The notes: a model not told the origin generated them from the sequence alone. 64,000 nt of DNA from Brucella pseudogrignonensis (GCF_002252525.1 NZ_NNRM01000053.1:124001-188000), one strand, 5' to 3'. Positions 1 to 9,670 are shown, counted from the stretch's first letter. Program-made: numbers and translations.

Positions 1-603
1 CAGGATGTCATGGACAAGCATGGCTTTTATGGCTTTCTGCAGGGACTGAGCCTGCAAAGCGAACTGAAGCCGGGGCAGGTGATCTGCGGTCCAGTTCATA
101 CTGTTCTCTATGAAAAAAGCACGCGAACCGGCCAGCCGCAGGATGTCTATCACGGCACAATCGACAATGTCGTCGAGGGAGGCATTCTGCTGGTGGACGC
201 ATCCTGTGCTGAAGGTTCTGGCACTGGCGAGCTGATGTCGACTGGTGCGAAAACTGCCGGTGCTGCTGCAACAATCGTCAATGGTACGGTGCGCGATATT
301 GCCGAAGTGAAGAAGCTTGATTACCCGCTTTTTGCGCGTGGCGTTAGCCCGGTCGGGGTTTCTGGACGTATGGAGCCGACCAAGTCGCAGGTCGAGTTGA
401 ACATCAATGGTGTTCGTGTGCGTCCTGGCGATGTGATTTTCGCTGATATTTCGGGTGTAGTGGTCATTCCTGAAGAACTGGTTGCCGTTATCGCCGACGA
501 TGCAGATGCCAATGGTGATGGTGAAATCCAATGCCGCGAACGTATCTTGTCTGGTGAGAAGTTGCAGAGCGTCTGGCCTTTGGGATCAACCGGGCCTGTC
601 TGA
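1..603 (+). CDS. RraA-family protein, 5'-truncated by window edge
   Basis: The frame is open from the first base and stops at 601-603, so the N-terminus lies outside the window; the ATG at 10 is preceded by in-frame codons and is probably internal. The visible part is the RraA / 4-hydroxy-4-methyl-2-oxoglutarate aldolase-like fold: GTIDNVVEGG, a glycine-rich loop GSGTGELMSTGAKTAG, the NGTVRD block with the Arg-Asp pair that in aldolase members serves pyruvate and metal binding, and the closing PGDVIFADISGVVVIP. The family contains aldolases/decarboxylases and the non-enzymatic RNase E regulator RraA, so chemistry cannot be fixed. It ends 55 bp before a sugar isomerase-like gene and a FGGY kinase, which suggests a role in sugar or sugar-acid breakdown rather than RNA turnover (inference). 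Confidence 0.85.
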   Translation, partial: QDVMDKHGFYGFLQGLSLQSELKPGQVICGPVHTVLYEKSTRTGQPQDVYHGTIDNVVEGGILLVDASCAEGSGTGELMSTGAKTAGAAATIVNGTVRDIAEVKKLDYPLFARGVSPVGVSGRMEPTKSQVELNINGVRVRPGDVIFADISGVVVIPEELVAVIADDADANGDGEIQCRERILSGEKLQSVWPLGSTGPV

Positions 604-658
604 TGAGCAGTTGAACTGCTGGTAGAGGACAAGCATCGGTTCTGGAGGAGACGACCAC

Positions 659-2278
659 ATGCAGGATATCATTCTCGTCGCCAATGGCGACTTGCGTGAA
701 AGCGCGAATATTCAATGCTGGCCTGAACAGGCTAATATGGAAAGCCGTCTCATTGCGGCAATCGAGAAACTTGGCAGGAAAGCGGTACGCGGACACGGTA
801 TCGATCCAAAAACCGGCCACGGTTTCATTGCAACGCAAAAGCAGGGCATTGAGGTTTTCGCGAAGATCAATCGCGATGCACCGCTAATTGTTGCGGAAGC
901 GGTCTGGCAATATTCCCAGAATATTCTTGCAGGCCTCATCGCTCATCGTGGTCCGATCCTGACAGTCGCCAACTGGTCGGGAACCTATCCCGGCCTGGTT
1001 GGCCTGCTCAATCTTAACGGCTCACTGACAAAGGCGGGTGTCGAATATGCGTCGCTTTGGAGTGAAGATTTCACCGATCAGTGGTTTCTGAACAAGCTCG
1101 ATGAGTGGCTGAAAACAGGTAAGATTGCTTCACATGATACATCTCATGTGAAGTCGTTTAACCATGCGACTGTGCCGGTGCATCTGGTTGAGCAAGCTTC
1201 GCACATTGCAAAAGACCTTGTCGAAAACAGATCCATCATGGGCATTTTCGATGAGGGGTGCATGGGAATGTATAATGCGATCATTCCCGATGAGCTATTG
1301 TTTCCGATAGGTGTTTTCAAAGAACGCCTCTCGCAGTCGGCGCTCTATCATGCTGCGATCAATGTTTCTCAGGAGGATGCTCGGCAAGCCTATCAATGGT
1401 TGCTCGATGCTGGAATGACGTTTCATCTTGGCAAAGATGAAGCGCAGGAATTGACGGAAGCACAGGTGCTTGGTCAGTGCCAGACCTATATCGCTGCTGT
1501 ACGAATGGCAGAGCAGTTTGGATGCGAGACGATTGGTATCCAGTATCAGCAAGGCTTGAAAGATCTGCTTCCAGCATCCGACCTCGTTGAAGGACTTCTT
1601 AATAACGAGGATCGTCCGCCTGTGCGCAACGCAGAAGGAGAGATCATCCGTGAAGGTAAGGCCGTAGTTCATTTCAATGAAGTGGATGAATGCGCGGGTC
1701 TTGATGCTTTGATGATCAATCGCCTGCATCGTGCGCTTGGTGAGCCGGTCGAGACCACACTTCATGATCTGCGTTGGGGTGATATGGATCGAGGCGGGAC
1801 GACAGATGAATATGTCTGGGTGTTTGAGATTTCAGGTGCAGCGCCGCCTGCTCATCATGAGGGTGGCTATCGAGGATCGGATTCTGTGCGGCAGCCTCCG
1901 ATGTTTTTTGGTAAAGGTGGTGGCACCCTTCGTGGTATCGCAAAACCCGGTGAGCTGGTCTGGTCGCGCATCTATGTGGAAGATGGGCGGCTTAAAATGG
2001 ATATCGGCCGCGGAAAGGCGGTGGCGCTTTCTCCTCAGGAAACTGAGAGACGCTGGAATCTCACCAATCGAGAATGGCCGATGATGCACGGTGTGCTCTA
2101 TGGCGTCACCCGTGATCAGATGATGGCACGTCATAAGGCCAACCATATACAGGTTGTCTATTCGCATGATGTTTCTGCGGCAGACGATGCAATGCTGGCC
2201 AAGGCAAGTCTCGCACACCAGCTGGGCATTGAAGTTCATCTTTGCGGGACGCGCGCCAATGGTGCGCCATTGCAATAG
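659..2278 (+). CDS. L-fucose isomerase-like sugar isomerase family protein
   Basis: A 539-residue cytoplasmic protein of the fucose/arabinose isomerase superfamily. Visible blocks are [17 protein letters not shown] around residue 200, whose Glu matches the position of a metal/catalytic acid in fucose isomerases, [18 protein letters not shown] near 340, and [11 protein letters not shown] near 400. The family interconverts aldoses and ketoses with a divalent metal. The start ATG has GGAGGAG-like purines (ctggaggagacgacc) just upstream. It sits between an RraA-like gene and a FGGY carbohydrate kinase, so a simple reading is isomerisation of an aldose to a ketose that the kinase then phosphorylates. 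The sugar itself cannot be told from the sequence. Confidence 0.8.
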   Translation: MQDIILVANGDLRESANIQCWPEQANMESRLIAAIEKLGRKAVRGHGIDPKTGHGFIATQKQGIEVFAKINRDAPLIVAEAVWQYSQNILAGLIAHRGPILTVANWSGTYPGLVGLLNLNGSLTKAGVEYASLWSEDFTDQWFLNKLDEWLKTGKIASHDTSHVKSFNHATVPVHLVEQASHIAKDLVENRSIMGIFDEGCMGMYNAIIPDELLFPIGVFKERLSQSALYHAAINVSQEDARQAYQWLLDAGMTFHLGKDEAQELTEAQVLGQCQTYIAAVRMAEQFGCETIGIQYQQGLKDLLPASDLVEGLLNNEDRPPVRNAEGEIIREGKAVVHFNEVDECAGLDALMINRLHRALGEPVETTLHDLRWGDMDRGGTTDEYVWVFEISGAAPPAHHEGGYRGSDSVRQPPMFFGKGGGTLRGIAKPGELVWSRIYVEDGRLKMDIGRGKAVALSPQETERRWNLTNREWPMMHGVLYGVTRDQMMARHKANHIQVVYSHDVSAADDAMLAKASLAHQLGIEVHLCGTRANGAPLQ

Positions 2279-2376
2279 AGCAGAAAAAACCGGTTCCGAT
2301 TTTCTAACCGATGTTGTAGCCAAGACGCTGCAAGGAGTGCCGATTTGGCGCAACTTGCCTGCATGGGAGGCATAAG

Positions 2377-4005
2377 GTGGACGTATTTCTGGGTGTTGAT
2401 GTCGGCACGGGCAGCGCGCGGGCAGGGCTGTTTACACGCGATGGAGAGTTGCTGGCGAGTGCCAAGCAAAATATCCGCATGTGGAAGCAGGGTTCGGATA
2501 TTGTCGAGCAATCCTCGGAAGATATCTGGCAGGCCGTTTGCAGCTCAGTGGCAGCAGTATTAGAGCTGGCGAATGTCGCCCCGGAATCCGTCAAAGGCAT
2601 CGGCTTTGATGCGACCTGTTCGCTGGTCATTCTCGACAAAAACGGCAATCCATTGCCTGCGAGCCCTGCCGGTGACGCGGAGCGAAACATCATCGTGTGG
2701 ATGGATCATCGCGCCCGCGAACAAGCCGAACGTATCAATGCGACGGCCCATCCCGTTTTGCGATATGTCGGGGGGCGCATTTCACCAGAAATGGAAACGC
2801 CGAAGCTGCTTTGGTTGAAGGAAAACAACCCTGATACGTTCAACGCCGCCGGTCTCTTCTTCGACTTGCCTGATTATCTGACCTACCGTGCAACCGGAAG
2901 CCACTCACGCTCGCTCTGCACGGTGGTTTGCAAATGGACTTTTCTTGGACACGAAAAGCGATGGGATGAGGATTACTTCCGCACCATTGGCCTCGGTGTT
3001 CTGGCTGATGAAGGTTTTGCCCGTATTGGAACCGACATTGTCGATATCGCCACCCCGTTGGGGCAGGGGTTAACTGAGCAGGCCGCAAAAGAGCTGGGGC
3101 TTGTGCCCGGTACGGCGGTCGGTGCGTCGCTCATCGATGCACATGCCGGCGGCGTCGGCACAATCGCGGGAAGTGCGGATGAGAACAACGCCGTCGATAT
3201 GCGGTCAAGGCTGGCACTGATTATCGGCACTTCTGCCTGCACGATGAGTGTTACCGAGAAACCTGCATTTGTGGATGGTGTCTGGGGGCCTTACTGGGGC
3301 GCCATGATGCCCGGCCTTTGGCTTAATGAAGGTGGGCAGTCGGCATTTGGTGCCGCGACTGATTATCTAGTCGGTATGCATCCCTATAAGGCTGAGGCTG
3401 AGAAGGAAGCGGCAGCCAAAGGCCTGTCACTTCTCGACTACCTTGAACAGCTGGCTATTGATGCGACAGGTGAGCTTTCAAAGACAGCGCTGCTGGCAAA
3501 GGGACTGCATGTTGTGCCGGAGTTTCTGGGCAACCGCGCGCCAGACGCCGATCCTGATGCGACCGGTACCATAACGGGCATCAAGCTCGATGCATCGCGG
3601 GAAAATCTGGTTTGTCTGTTCGTTGCAGGACTTTGTGGTCTGGCCTATGGCACGGCGGATATTCTTGATGCACTGACTGCCAAAGATATTCCAATCCGTA
3701 CAATAATCGTGAGTGGGGGTGCTGCGCGCAGCCCGCTCATGCGTCGGATATTGGCTGATGCGACAGGGCTGGAAGTATCCCTGCCGTCTTCTGCCGAGCC
3801 GGTTCTGCTTGGCTCTGGCATCGCGGGCGCTAGCGCCTTTGAGAAAACGGATCTCGCTCAAATTGCTGCCAGCATGAGCGCAATCGCTGAAACGATTGCG
3901 CCGCAGAAAGGCTTGGTCAGCGAGTTCCATGCTGCGAAACGCGATATCTACAAAAATCTGAAGCGCAGCGAGCTTGCCGCGCGTCGGTTGATGCAGAGGT
4001 TTTAA
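2377..4005 (+). CDS. FGGY-family carbohydrate kinase (ribulokinase-like)
   Basis: A 542-residue ATP-dependent sugar kinase. The N-terminal phosphate loop reads GVDVGTGSARAGLF, and the C-terminal lobe carries VSGGAARSPLM, the adenosine-binding block of the FGGY family. DAHAGGVGT and GNRAPDADP are further conserved pieces. The length and the GTGSARAG signature fit the D-ribulose kinase / YpCarbK-like branch. Translation begins at GTG 2377, with GGGAGG seven bases upstream. A 98-bp gap separates it from the isomerase, with no clear terminator, so the two are probably cotranscribed. The physiological sugar is unknown; a pentulose or 6-deoxy-ketohexose would fit the neighbours. Confidence 0.87.
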   Translation: MDVFLGVDVGTGSARAGLFTRDGELLASAKQNIRMWKQGSDIVEQSSEDIWQAVCSSVAAVLELANVAPESVKGIGFDATCSLVILDKNGNPLPASPAGDAERNIIVWMDHRAREQAERINATAHPVLRYVGGRISPEMETPKLLWLKENNPDTFNAAGLFFDLPDYLTYRATGSHSRSLCTVVCKWTFLGHEKRWDEDYFRTIGLGVLADEGFARIGTDIVDIATPLGQGLTEQAAKELGLVPGTAVGASLIDAHAGGVGTIAGSADENNAVDMRSRLALIIGTSACTMSVTEKPAFVDGVWGPYWGAMMPGLWLNEGGQSAFGAATDYLVGMHPYKAEAEKEAAAKGLSLLDYLEQLAIDATGELSKTALLAKGLHVVPEFLGNRAPDADPDATGTITGIKLDASRENLVCLFVAGLCGLAYGTADILDALTAKDIPIRTIIVSGGAARSPLMRRILADATGLEVSLPSSAEPVLLGSGIAGASAFEKTDLAQIAASMSAIAETIAPQKGLVSEFHAAKRDIYKNLKRSELAARRLMQRF

Positions 4006-4046
4006 AGCATTTCCAGCAAAAGTGCGAAGCGGCTTTGCGTCGGATA
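4005..4046. repeat. Short palindromic repeat remnant
   Basis: The stretch AGCATTTCCAGCAAAAG followed by tgcgaagcgg and CTTTGCGTCGG has GCAAA/TTTGC arms. It closely resembles the scattered intergenic palindrome I remember from Brucella, Ochrobactrum and other Rhizobiales genomes. It lies in the gap between two convergent operons. The assignment is from memory, and only one copy is in this window. Confidence 0.45.
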
Positions 4047-4085
4047 TAGTGGTTCCAATTATCCTGTCTTAACTTTAGACGCAGT

Positions 4086-4107
4086 AAGCGGGTTTATTTA
4101 CCCGCTT
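4086..4107 (-). terminator. Hairpin at the end of the photolyase operon
   Basis: Perfect 8-bp arms AAGCGGGT (4086-4093) and ACCCGCTT (4100-4107) enclose the six bases TTATTT. The hairpin overlaps the stop codon of the photolyase gene. No T-run follows on the minus strand, so this may be an mRNA-stabilising stem rather than an intrinsic terminator. Confidence 0.45.
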
Positions 4108-5482
4108 TGGGTGCCTTGAAAACGGGAAGCGGGTAAGTTTTGCCAAGAACAATGCCCGCTTTCTGCAACACGTCTTCCGGTGCAGCATAGGGTTTATGGA
4201 TCCAACGATCCGGTAATGCGGCGATTTCTGGCACCCATTCGCGCACATATCCGCCGCCGGTATCGAATTTATCGCCTTGCAATACAGGATTGAACACGCG
4301 GAAATAGGGTGCCGCGTCCATGCCGCAACCTGCAACCCATTGCCAGCTCCCTGGATTGCTTGCGATATCTGCATCCACCAGCGTATCCCAGAACCATTTT
4401 TCGCCGTCGCGCCAATCGACCTGCATGTTTTTACTTAGGACTGACGCTACCAGCATCCGCACGCGGTTATGCATCCAGCCAGTAGCCCAGAGCTGGCGCA
4501 TCCCGGCATCAATCATTGGAACGCCGGTATTACCCTTTTTCCAGGCTTCGAACGCTTGTGGATTGCTCTGCCACTGAACGTCAGCCAGCGTATCGCGCAT
4601 ATCATTTTCAGCGATGTCCGGACGATAATAGAGCTGGTGATAGTGAAAATCGCGCCAGATCAGTTCGGAGAGAAATTTTTCACCGCCGGTCTGTGTGTCC
4701 GGATGCTCATCCATCAGCGAAAGCGTAGCATACCATGCCTGTCTTGGGCTGATTTCACCAAAGCGCAGATGCGGCGAAAGTTTCGATGTGCCTTCGACAT
4801 CCGGACGATCACGGTCGCCGGCATAATTGCGGATGGTCTCATCGAAGAAATGATATAACTGATCGATGGCAGCCGCTTCGCCTATCTCCCACAGGCCATT
4901 CATCTTTTTTGACCAGAAAGGCTGCTTGTAAGCTTCGCTTGCCGGTTTGTGCTTGAGGGTCGATGGTTCGGCTCTCCAGTCAGACGAGTGGAGCGGTCGG
5001 TTTACGCCCTGCTGACGCAGCGTTTTGGCATAAGGTGTAAAGACCTGATAAGGACCGCCGCTGCCGGTTTTGATCTCCCAGGGCTCAGCCAGAAGATTGC
5101 CTGCAAAAGACTCTACATTCAGCCCCTTGTCTTTCAACGTGGATTTGACGACTGCATCGACATCACGCTCCTGCGGCGCATAGCGCCGGTTCCAGAACAC
5201 CGTATCGAAGCTGTTTTCTTCAATCAGGCTCTCGATGATATCGAGTGCATCGCCGCGTGCCACCAGCAGCTCGACATTACGGTCGTTGAGGCTTTTTTCG
5301 AGTGAATTGAGACTCTGTTCCAGCCACCAGAGCACGGCACCTCCGGGTGCGCGCAATTGCGGATTGGTTTCATGCACATAAAGCGCTGTGATCTTGCCAC
5401 CCAGCTTAACGGCGGCTTGAAGGGCAGGATTGTCGGCAAGACGCAGATCGTTACGCAACCAGACAAGCGCATTCGCAGTCAT
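4094..5482 (-). CDS. phrB: Deoxyribodipyrimidine photolyase (class I)
   Basis: A 462-residue light-driven repair flavoprotein that splits pyrimidine dimers. The N-terminal antenna domain starts ALVWLRNDLRLADNPAL. The FAD domain shows TSKLSPHLRFGEISPR, LIWRDFHYHQLYYRP, GMRQLWATGWMHNRVRM and SNPGSWQWVAGCGMDAAP, followed by YFRVFNP; these are the flavin and DNA-binding blocks of class I CPD photolyases. Length is typical. It is the last gene of a leftward operon after a DUF1295 protein and a cyclopropane-synthase-like methyltransferase, with only 10 bp to the gene before it and an AAGGA ribosome site in that gap. Photolyase is a classical target of alphaproteobacterial RpoE-ChrR, and that pair is encoded 8 kb away. 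Confidence 0.95.
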   Translation of the reverse strand: MTANALVWLRNDLRLADNPALQAAVKLGGKITALYVHETNPQLRAPGGAVLWWLEQSLNSLEKSLNDRNVELLVARGDALDIIESLIEENSFDTVFWNRRYAPQERDVDAVVKSTLKDKGLNVESFAGNLLAEPWEIKTGSGGPYQVFTPYAKTLRQQGVNRPLHSSDWRAEPSTLKHKPASEAYKQPFWSKKMNGLWEIGEAAAIDQLYHFFDETIRNYAGDRDRPDVEGTSKLSPHLRFGEISPRQAWYATLSLMDEHPDTQTGGEKFLSELIWRDFHYHQLYYRPDIAENDMRDTLADVQWQSNPQAFEAWKKGNTGVPMIDAGMRQLWATGWMHNRVRMLVASVLSKNMQVDWRDGEKWFWDTLVDADIASNPGSWQWVAGCGMDAAPYFRVFNPVLQGDKFDTGGGYVREWVPEIAALPDRWIHKPYAAPEDVLQKAGIVLGKTYPLPVFKAPKAGK

Positions 5483-5492
5483 TGAATGATCC

Positions 5493-6521
5493 TTATTTGA
5501 CGGGCTTTAGGAGGTAATGTCCGACGCCCCAGATATCACCATTTTCGTGGCCGAACAGTCCGGCAGTCGCCAGAAAGAACAGCCGCCAGCGGCGTTCCCA
5601 AAGACTGGCATCCTGCCCATAGACCTGTTGCAGAATTGGCCTGATCTGATCAATCGAATTGTCGAAATTGTTCAGCCAATCCAAAGCTGTTTGCTGATAA
5701 TGGCGTCCAGACCAGCGCCAATCCTGCTCGACGGTGAAAATATCGTCGAAGCGATGCGGCAAGTCGAAGGCAGGCATGATGCCGCCAGTGAAGAAATGAT
5801 GTGCGATCCAGTCGGCAGGATTTTCATGGTTAAAGCGATAGGAACGATCGCGATGCGTGAAGACATGAATGAACAATCGTCCATCTGCATGAAGCCATCC
5901 GCGTACGCGTTCAAACAAGGATTGCCAGTTCGACATATGTTCAAACATTTCCACCGAAACCACACGATCAAAGCGCGGGTCGATGGAAAAATCGTTCATG
6001 TCGGCTGTAATAACGGTGAGGTTCTTAAGACCGCGCGTTGCTGCTTGTGCTTCGATATAGGCGCGCTGTGAGGCGGAGTTTGAAACGGAGACGATCCGCG
6101 CGTTGGGAAATTTTTCAGCGAGATAAAGCGACAATGAACCCCAGCCACAACCAAGCTCAAGAATGTCCATTCCATCGCCGATACCGGCATGGCGCACAGT
6201 TTCGCTGAGCGCATAGGTTTCCGCCTCCTCAAGCGTGGTGTTCTGATCCGGATAAAAGCAGCAGGAATATTTGCGTTGCGGACCCAGTGCCAATTCAAAA
6301 AACTGTGACGGCAGTTCGTAGTGCTGGCGGTTGGCATCATCCGTATGGGTAGCGACCGGGAAATCCTTCATGGTCTTCAGGAAATCCAGCTCGATCTGTT
6401 CAGATGTCCTAGCCAGTCGACGTTTGGTACGGGCGCAAAGATAATCGATACCCGCAAGCGTGATGGTATCGCTCAGAGGAACGCGCTCTGCAGCATTGAT
6501 TGCATATGCCAGCATATTCAT
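5493..6521 (-). CDS. Cyclopropane-fatty-acid-synthase-like SAM methyltransferase (first copy)
   Basis: A 342-residue class I SAM-dependent methyltransferase related to mycolic acid/cyclopropane synthases. HYELPSQFFELALGP and KYSCCFYPD match the substrate-facing entry block. ILELGCGWGSLSLYLAEKFP is motif I for SAM binding, and VVSVEMFEHMSNW is the post-II block with the Glu conserved in the family. It is shorter than true Cfa and lacks the usual N-terminal extension. Its start overlaps the stop of the upstream DUF1295 gene by four bases (ATGA), indicating translational coupling. Enzymes of this type methylate or cyclopropanate double bonds in phospholipid acyl chains. A second, more Cfa-like copy lies in the divergent operon, so the two may act at successive methylation steps (inference). 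Confidence 0.85.
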   Translation of the reverse strand: MNMLAYAINAAERVPLSDTITLAGIDYLCARTKRRLARTSEQIELDFLKTMKDFPVATHTDDANRQHYELPSQFFELALGPQRKYSCCFYPDQNTTLEEAETYALSETVRHAGIGDGMDILELGCGWGSLSLYLAEKFPNARIVSVSNSASQRAYIEAQAATRGLKNLTVITADMNDFSIDPRFDRVVSVEMFEHMSNWQSLFERVRGWLHADGRLFIHVFTHRDRSYRFNHENPADWIAHHFFTGGIMPAFDLPHRFDDIFTVEQDWRWSGRHYQQTALDWLNNFDNSIDQIRPILQQVYGQDASLWERRWRLFFLATAGLFGHENGDIWGVGHYLLKPVK

Positions 6522-7321
6522 GTTGAGGCTCCTGATCTTGCGGGGCTTTTTCGGGGACCGGGGAAAAACGCATTGACCCGGCTTTGCATGGCACGGAATT
6601 TTTCACCGCGCGATTTCAGCATGTGTTCTTCAAGCGGCGGGATGCCGGAGACATGCACCAGCAGCCAGTACATCTGGAGCGGTGCGAGCAGTGACAGCCA
6701 GCTCCATGGCGATGCGGTGATCGCCATCAGCGGCCACGCACACCAGAACAGCCATTCAAAGAAATAGTTCGGATGTCGGGAATAGGCCCAAAGGCCGGTT
6801 TCGCAAATTTCGGTCTTGGCTTCTGGCGTTTTGCGAAACTGCGCGAGCTGCGCGTCTGACAGGGCTTCACCAATCAATGCTATGGCGATGATTACTACCC
6901 CGATTATATCCCATAAAGATGGAAAAGCGGGGCGGCTAACAGCAGCGAGATAGACCGCCAGAACCAGCATGAAGGCTGCGAGAGCCTGTATCTGCAAAAA
7001 CCAGAAAAGGCGGGAAGAAGCATTTTCTCCCCATTCTTTTATCAGCTTTGCATAACGTGGGTCTTCACCATGGCCCATGCTTCGCTGCGCTATGTGTAAG
7101 CCAAGGCGAAGCGACCACGCCAGAATGAGGATCAGTATCGCGGAGCGCCGTTGCCATGTCACATCCGCAAGCATCACAGCTATGACTGAACCTAAACCTA
7201 CAGAGAATGACCAGATGGCATCGATCCAGCCGCTTTTGCCGCTCTTTCTTTCAAGCGCCCACGCGAGAGCCATGATGGCAGACAGGCTGATGGCAACAAT
7301 TAAAAGCAGACCGGGTTGCAT
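6518..7321 (-). CDS. DUF1295 membrane protein, steroid 5-alpha-reductase-like
   Basis: A 267-residue polytopic inner-membrane protein with about seven hydrophobic segments. The C-terminal half holds the DUF1295 / isoprenylcysteine methyltransferase-like signature GLWAYSRHPNYFFEWLFW, and WIDAIWSFSVG lies near the N-terminus. Relatives reduce or modify lipids using membrane-embedded substrates, but no exact reaction is known to me for this branch. It is the first gene of the leftward operon ending in photolyase and overlaps the methyltransferase by four bases. The 5' region faces a divergent operon encoding further lipid-modifying proteins, which supports a role in fatty acid modification. Confidence 0.85.
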   Translation of the reverse strand: MQPGLLLIVAISLSAIMALAWALERKSGKSGWIDAIWSFSVGLGSVIAVMLADVTWQRRSAILILILAWSLRLGLHIAQRSMGHGEDPRYAKLIKEWGENASSRLFWFLQIQALAAFMLVLAVYLAAVSRPAFPSLWDIIGVVIIAIALIGEALSDAQLAQFRKTPEAKTEICETGLWAYSRHPNYFFEWLFWCAWPLMAITASPWSWLSLLAPLQMYWLLVHVSGIPPLEEHMLKSRGEKFRAMQSRVNAFFPGPRKSPARSGAST

Positions 7322-7427
7322 GGTGGACCTTCAGCCGAGAGTTCGCTTTTTCTTCATCCAATACGTTCGGTCCGGCCGTTTGGTTTCGTAAGCAGCTCAA
7401 AAAAATGAAAAAAGTTTGGCCGCCAAT

Positions 7428-7457
7428 TGAACCAAACCCCTTCTCAAAACGTAAAAC
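7428..7457 (+). promoter_or_regulatory. Candidate RpoE (ECF11-type) promoter of the FAD oxidoreductase operon
   Basis: TGAACC (7428-7433), an 18-bp spacer, then TAAAAC (7452-7457). This parallels TGATCC-N18-TATGAG in front of rpoE in this window and the TGATCC-type -35 element I recall for Rhodobacter RpoE. It would start transcription near 7463, about 45 bp before the preferred ATG. I could not find an equally good element for the divergent DUF1295 operon. Confidence 0.45.
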
Positions 7458-7508
7458 GATGAAAATGCAGCAAACACGCGGCCCAAGCATGCGGTGAAGA
7501 GAGGGACT

Positions 7509-8864
7509 ATGGATATCACGAACCACTCGGGCAGCTCTAAACGTCTCAGGGTCGCGATTATCGGCAGCGGGATTTCCGGATTGTCGGCTGCATGGCTGCT
7601 TTCGCAACGCCATGATGTGACTGTGTTCGAAGCATCGGATCGCATCGGCGGCCACAGCAATACTGTTGAGTTTGAGAGCAGCCTCGGTCCGGTCGCGGTC
7701 GATACCGGGTTCATCGTCTATAATGAAGTGACCTATCCAAATCTGACTGCATTGTTTCGCACACTTGAAGTTCCAACCGCGGCATCGAGCATGTCATTTG
7801 CCGTTTCAGTCGGAAATGGTGCTTATGAATATTCGGGCGGCACGGGCCTCGGACTCTTTGCCCAGCGCTCCAATCTGGTTAGCCCGCGCTTCTGGTCGAT
7901 GATCCGTGATCTTTTGCGATTTTATCGCAATGCACCAAAAGACCTCGCCATTATGGGCGGAATTTCTCTGGATGATTATTTAGCACGTAATGGTTATGGC
8001 CGGGCTTTCCGGGAAGATCATCTCTATCCGATGGCGGCGGCGATCTGGTCCACTCCTGCGATGGAAGTGGGGCGATATCCGGCCGCAAGCTTCGTTCGCT
8101 TTTGCTGCAATCATGGTCTTCTGGCTCTTCGTGACAGGCCTATCTGGCGTACGGTATCCGGCGGCAGCCGGGAATATGTAAAGCGTATCACCAAACCCTA
8201 TGCAGACCGGATCAGGCTTTCGACACCGATCAAATCCGTTCGACGCTCTGAAAACTCTGTCGAATTGATTGACGGAAGCGGTATTTGCCATGTCTTCGAC
8301 GATGTCGTGATCGCCACTCATGCCGATCAGGCCTTGCGGATGCTGGCCGATCCGAGCGCGGATGAAAGCCGCATTCTCGGCGCGTTTCAATATTCACGTA
8401 ATGAAGCGGTGTTGCACAGCGATATGTCGCTGATGCCCAAACGCAGGGCGGCGTGGTCGAGCTGGAATTACCTTACCAACGCAGCCAATGGCCCGGCGCA
8501 GCCATCCATCACTTACTGGATGAACCGCCTGCAACCGCTGGGCCAGGCGCCCGAGACTTTTGTGACACTCAATCCATGTCGTGCGCCGCGTGAGGAACTG
8601 GTGATCCGTCGCGAGATCTATGAGCATCCGATTTTCGACATGGCAACGGATCGTGCGCAGAAGGAAATCTGGTCATTGCAGGGACAGCGCCGGACATGGT
8701 TTTGCGGTGCGCATTTCGGCTCCGGCTTTCATGAGGATGGGCTTCAGGCAGGTCTTGCCGTGGCAGAAGATCTCGGCGGCCTGCGCCGCCCGTGGCAGGT
8801 CGAGCAGGAAAGCGCCCGTATCGTTCGCCAGCCTTTGCCGGTCAGGGAAAGGGCGTTGGCATGA
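7509..8864 (+). CDS. FAD-dependent oxidoreductase (COG2907-type, amine-oxidase fold)
   Basis: A 451-residue flavoprotein with an N-terminal dinucleotide-binding motif VAIIGSGISGLSAAWLL, the following acidic residue in VFEASDRIGGHSNTVEF, and VDTGFIVYNEVTYPNL. The C-terminal GLQAGLAVAEDLGG closes the FAD site. The protein belongs to the amine oxidase/phytoene-desaturase-like superfamily. This branch is regularly found beside DUF1365 and cyclopropane synthase genes. A fatty-acyl desaturation or oxidation on phospholipids is a reasonable guess, possibly the step named UfaD in furan fatty acid synthesis. I start at ATG 7509 because AGAGGG precedes it; an in-frame GTG at 7494 would add five residues. 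Confidence 0.85.
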   Translation: MDITNHSGSSKRLRVAIIGSGISGLSAAWLLSQRHDVTVFEASDRIGGHSNTVEFESSLGPVAVDTGFIVYNEVTYPNLTALFRTLEVPTAASSMSFAVSVGNGAYEYSGGTGLGLFAQRSNLVSPRFWSMIRDLLRFYRNAPKDLAIMGGISLDDYLARNGYGRAFREDHLYPMAAAIWSTPAMEVGRYPAASFVRFCCNHGLLALRDRPIWRTVSGGSREYVKRITKPYADRIRLSTPIKSVRRSENSVELIDGSGICHVFDDVVIATHADQALRMLADPSADESRILGAFQYSRNEAVLHSDMSLMPKRRAAWSSWNYLTNAANGPAQPSITYWMNRLQPLGQAPETFVTLNPCRAPREELVIRREIYEHPIFDMATDRAQKEIWSLQGQRRTWFCGAHFGSGFHEDGLQAGLAVAEDLGGLRRPWQVEQESARIVRQPLPVRERALA

Positions 8865-9670
8865 CCGAACGTTTCCAGTCGGCACTGTTCCCCGGGCATG
8901 TGACCCACGCGCGTTTGCGGCCCAAGGTTCACAAGCTGGCCTATAAAATCTACTCGCTCCTGCTTGATCTCGACGAGTTGGAAGCGCTTGACGGTAAATT
9001 GAAGCTGTTCTCTCTCGACCGTTTTAATCTGTTTTCTTTCTACAGAAAAGACAGAGGCGATGGATCGACTGTGTCGCTGCGCGAACAGGTCGAACGTGCC
9101 ATGGATGCAGCCGGAGTAACGCCTGATGGCGGTGCGATCCGCCTGCTCACCATGCCGCGCATTGCAGGCTGGGCTTTCAATCCGCTGAGCGTTTTCTTCT
9201 GCTATAATCGTGGCGGCGAACTCGTGGCGATCCTTTGGGAAGTTGATAACACATTCCGCCAGCGCCACGGTTACATGATCCCCGTCGAGAACGCATCAAG
9301 CGGACGCATCGTGCAAAGCTGTGACAAGGCTTTTTACGTTTCGCCCTTCATGGATATGAAGCTGCTATATGAGTTTGAAGTCACCCCCCCCACAGACAGG
9401 CTCTCCATCCGCATCAACAGTTTTGACGATGAAGGCCTGCTTTTGACGGCTCGTCATCTGGCACGTCGGGTTGAACTGAGCGACGCCGCCCTGTTGAGTG
9501 CCTTCTTCGCAATTCCATTTCTCACCCTGAAAGTGGTGGGCGGTATTCACTGGGAAGCGCTGAAAATCTGGTTGAAGGGCATCGGTTTACGCAAACGACC
9601 CGCAGCGCCTGACACTCCCATCACATCTGTTCGTAACGAGACCGTCCAGCAGAGGAACAAGGCCGCATGA
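8861..9670 (+). CDS. DUF1365 domain protein
   Basis: A 269-residue protein that matches DUF1365 along its whole length: GHVTHARLRPKVHKLAYKIY at the start, FNLFSFYRKDRGDG, then RLLTMPRIAGWAFNPLSVFF, and WEVDNTFRQRHGYMIP. The biochemical role is not known to me; the family is linked to cyclopropane-type lipid modification by gene order and to RpoE control in Rhodobacter. The start is placed at ATG 8861 because it overlaps the upstream stop as ATGA; the longer open frame from 8792 runs inside the neighbour. The stop overlaps the next gene's ATG in the same way, so three proteins are made from one tightly coupled message. Confidence 0.85.
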   Translation: MTERFQSALFPGHVTHARLRPKVHKLAYKIYSLLLDLDELEALDGKLKLFSLDRFNLFSFYRKDRGDGSTVSLREQVERAMDAAGVTPDGGAIRLLTMPRIAGWAFNPLSVFFCYNRGGELVAILWEVDNTFRQRHGYMIPVENASSGRIVQSCDKAFYVSPFMDMKLLYEFEVTPPTDRLSIRINSFDDEGLLLTARHLARRVELSDAALLSAFFAIPFLTLKVVGGIHWEALKIWLKGIGLRKRPAAPDTPITSVRNETVQQRNKAA

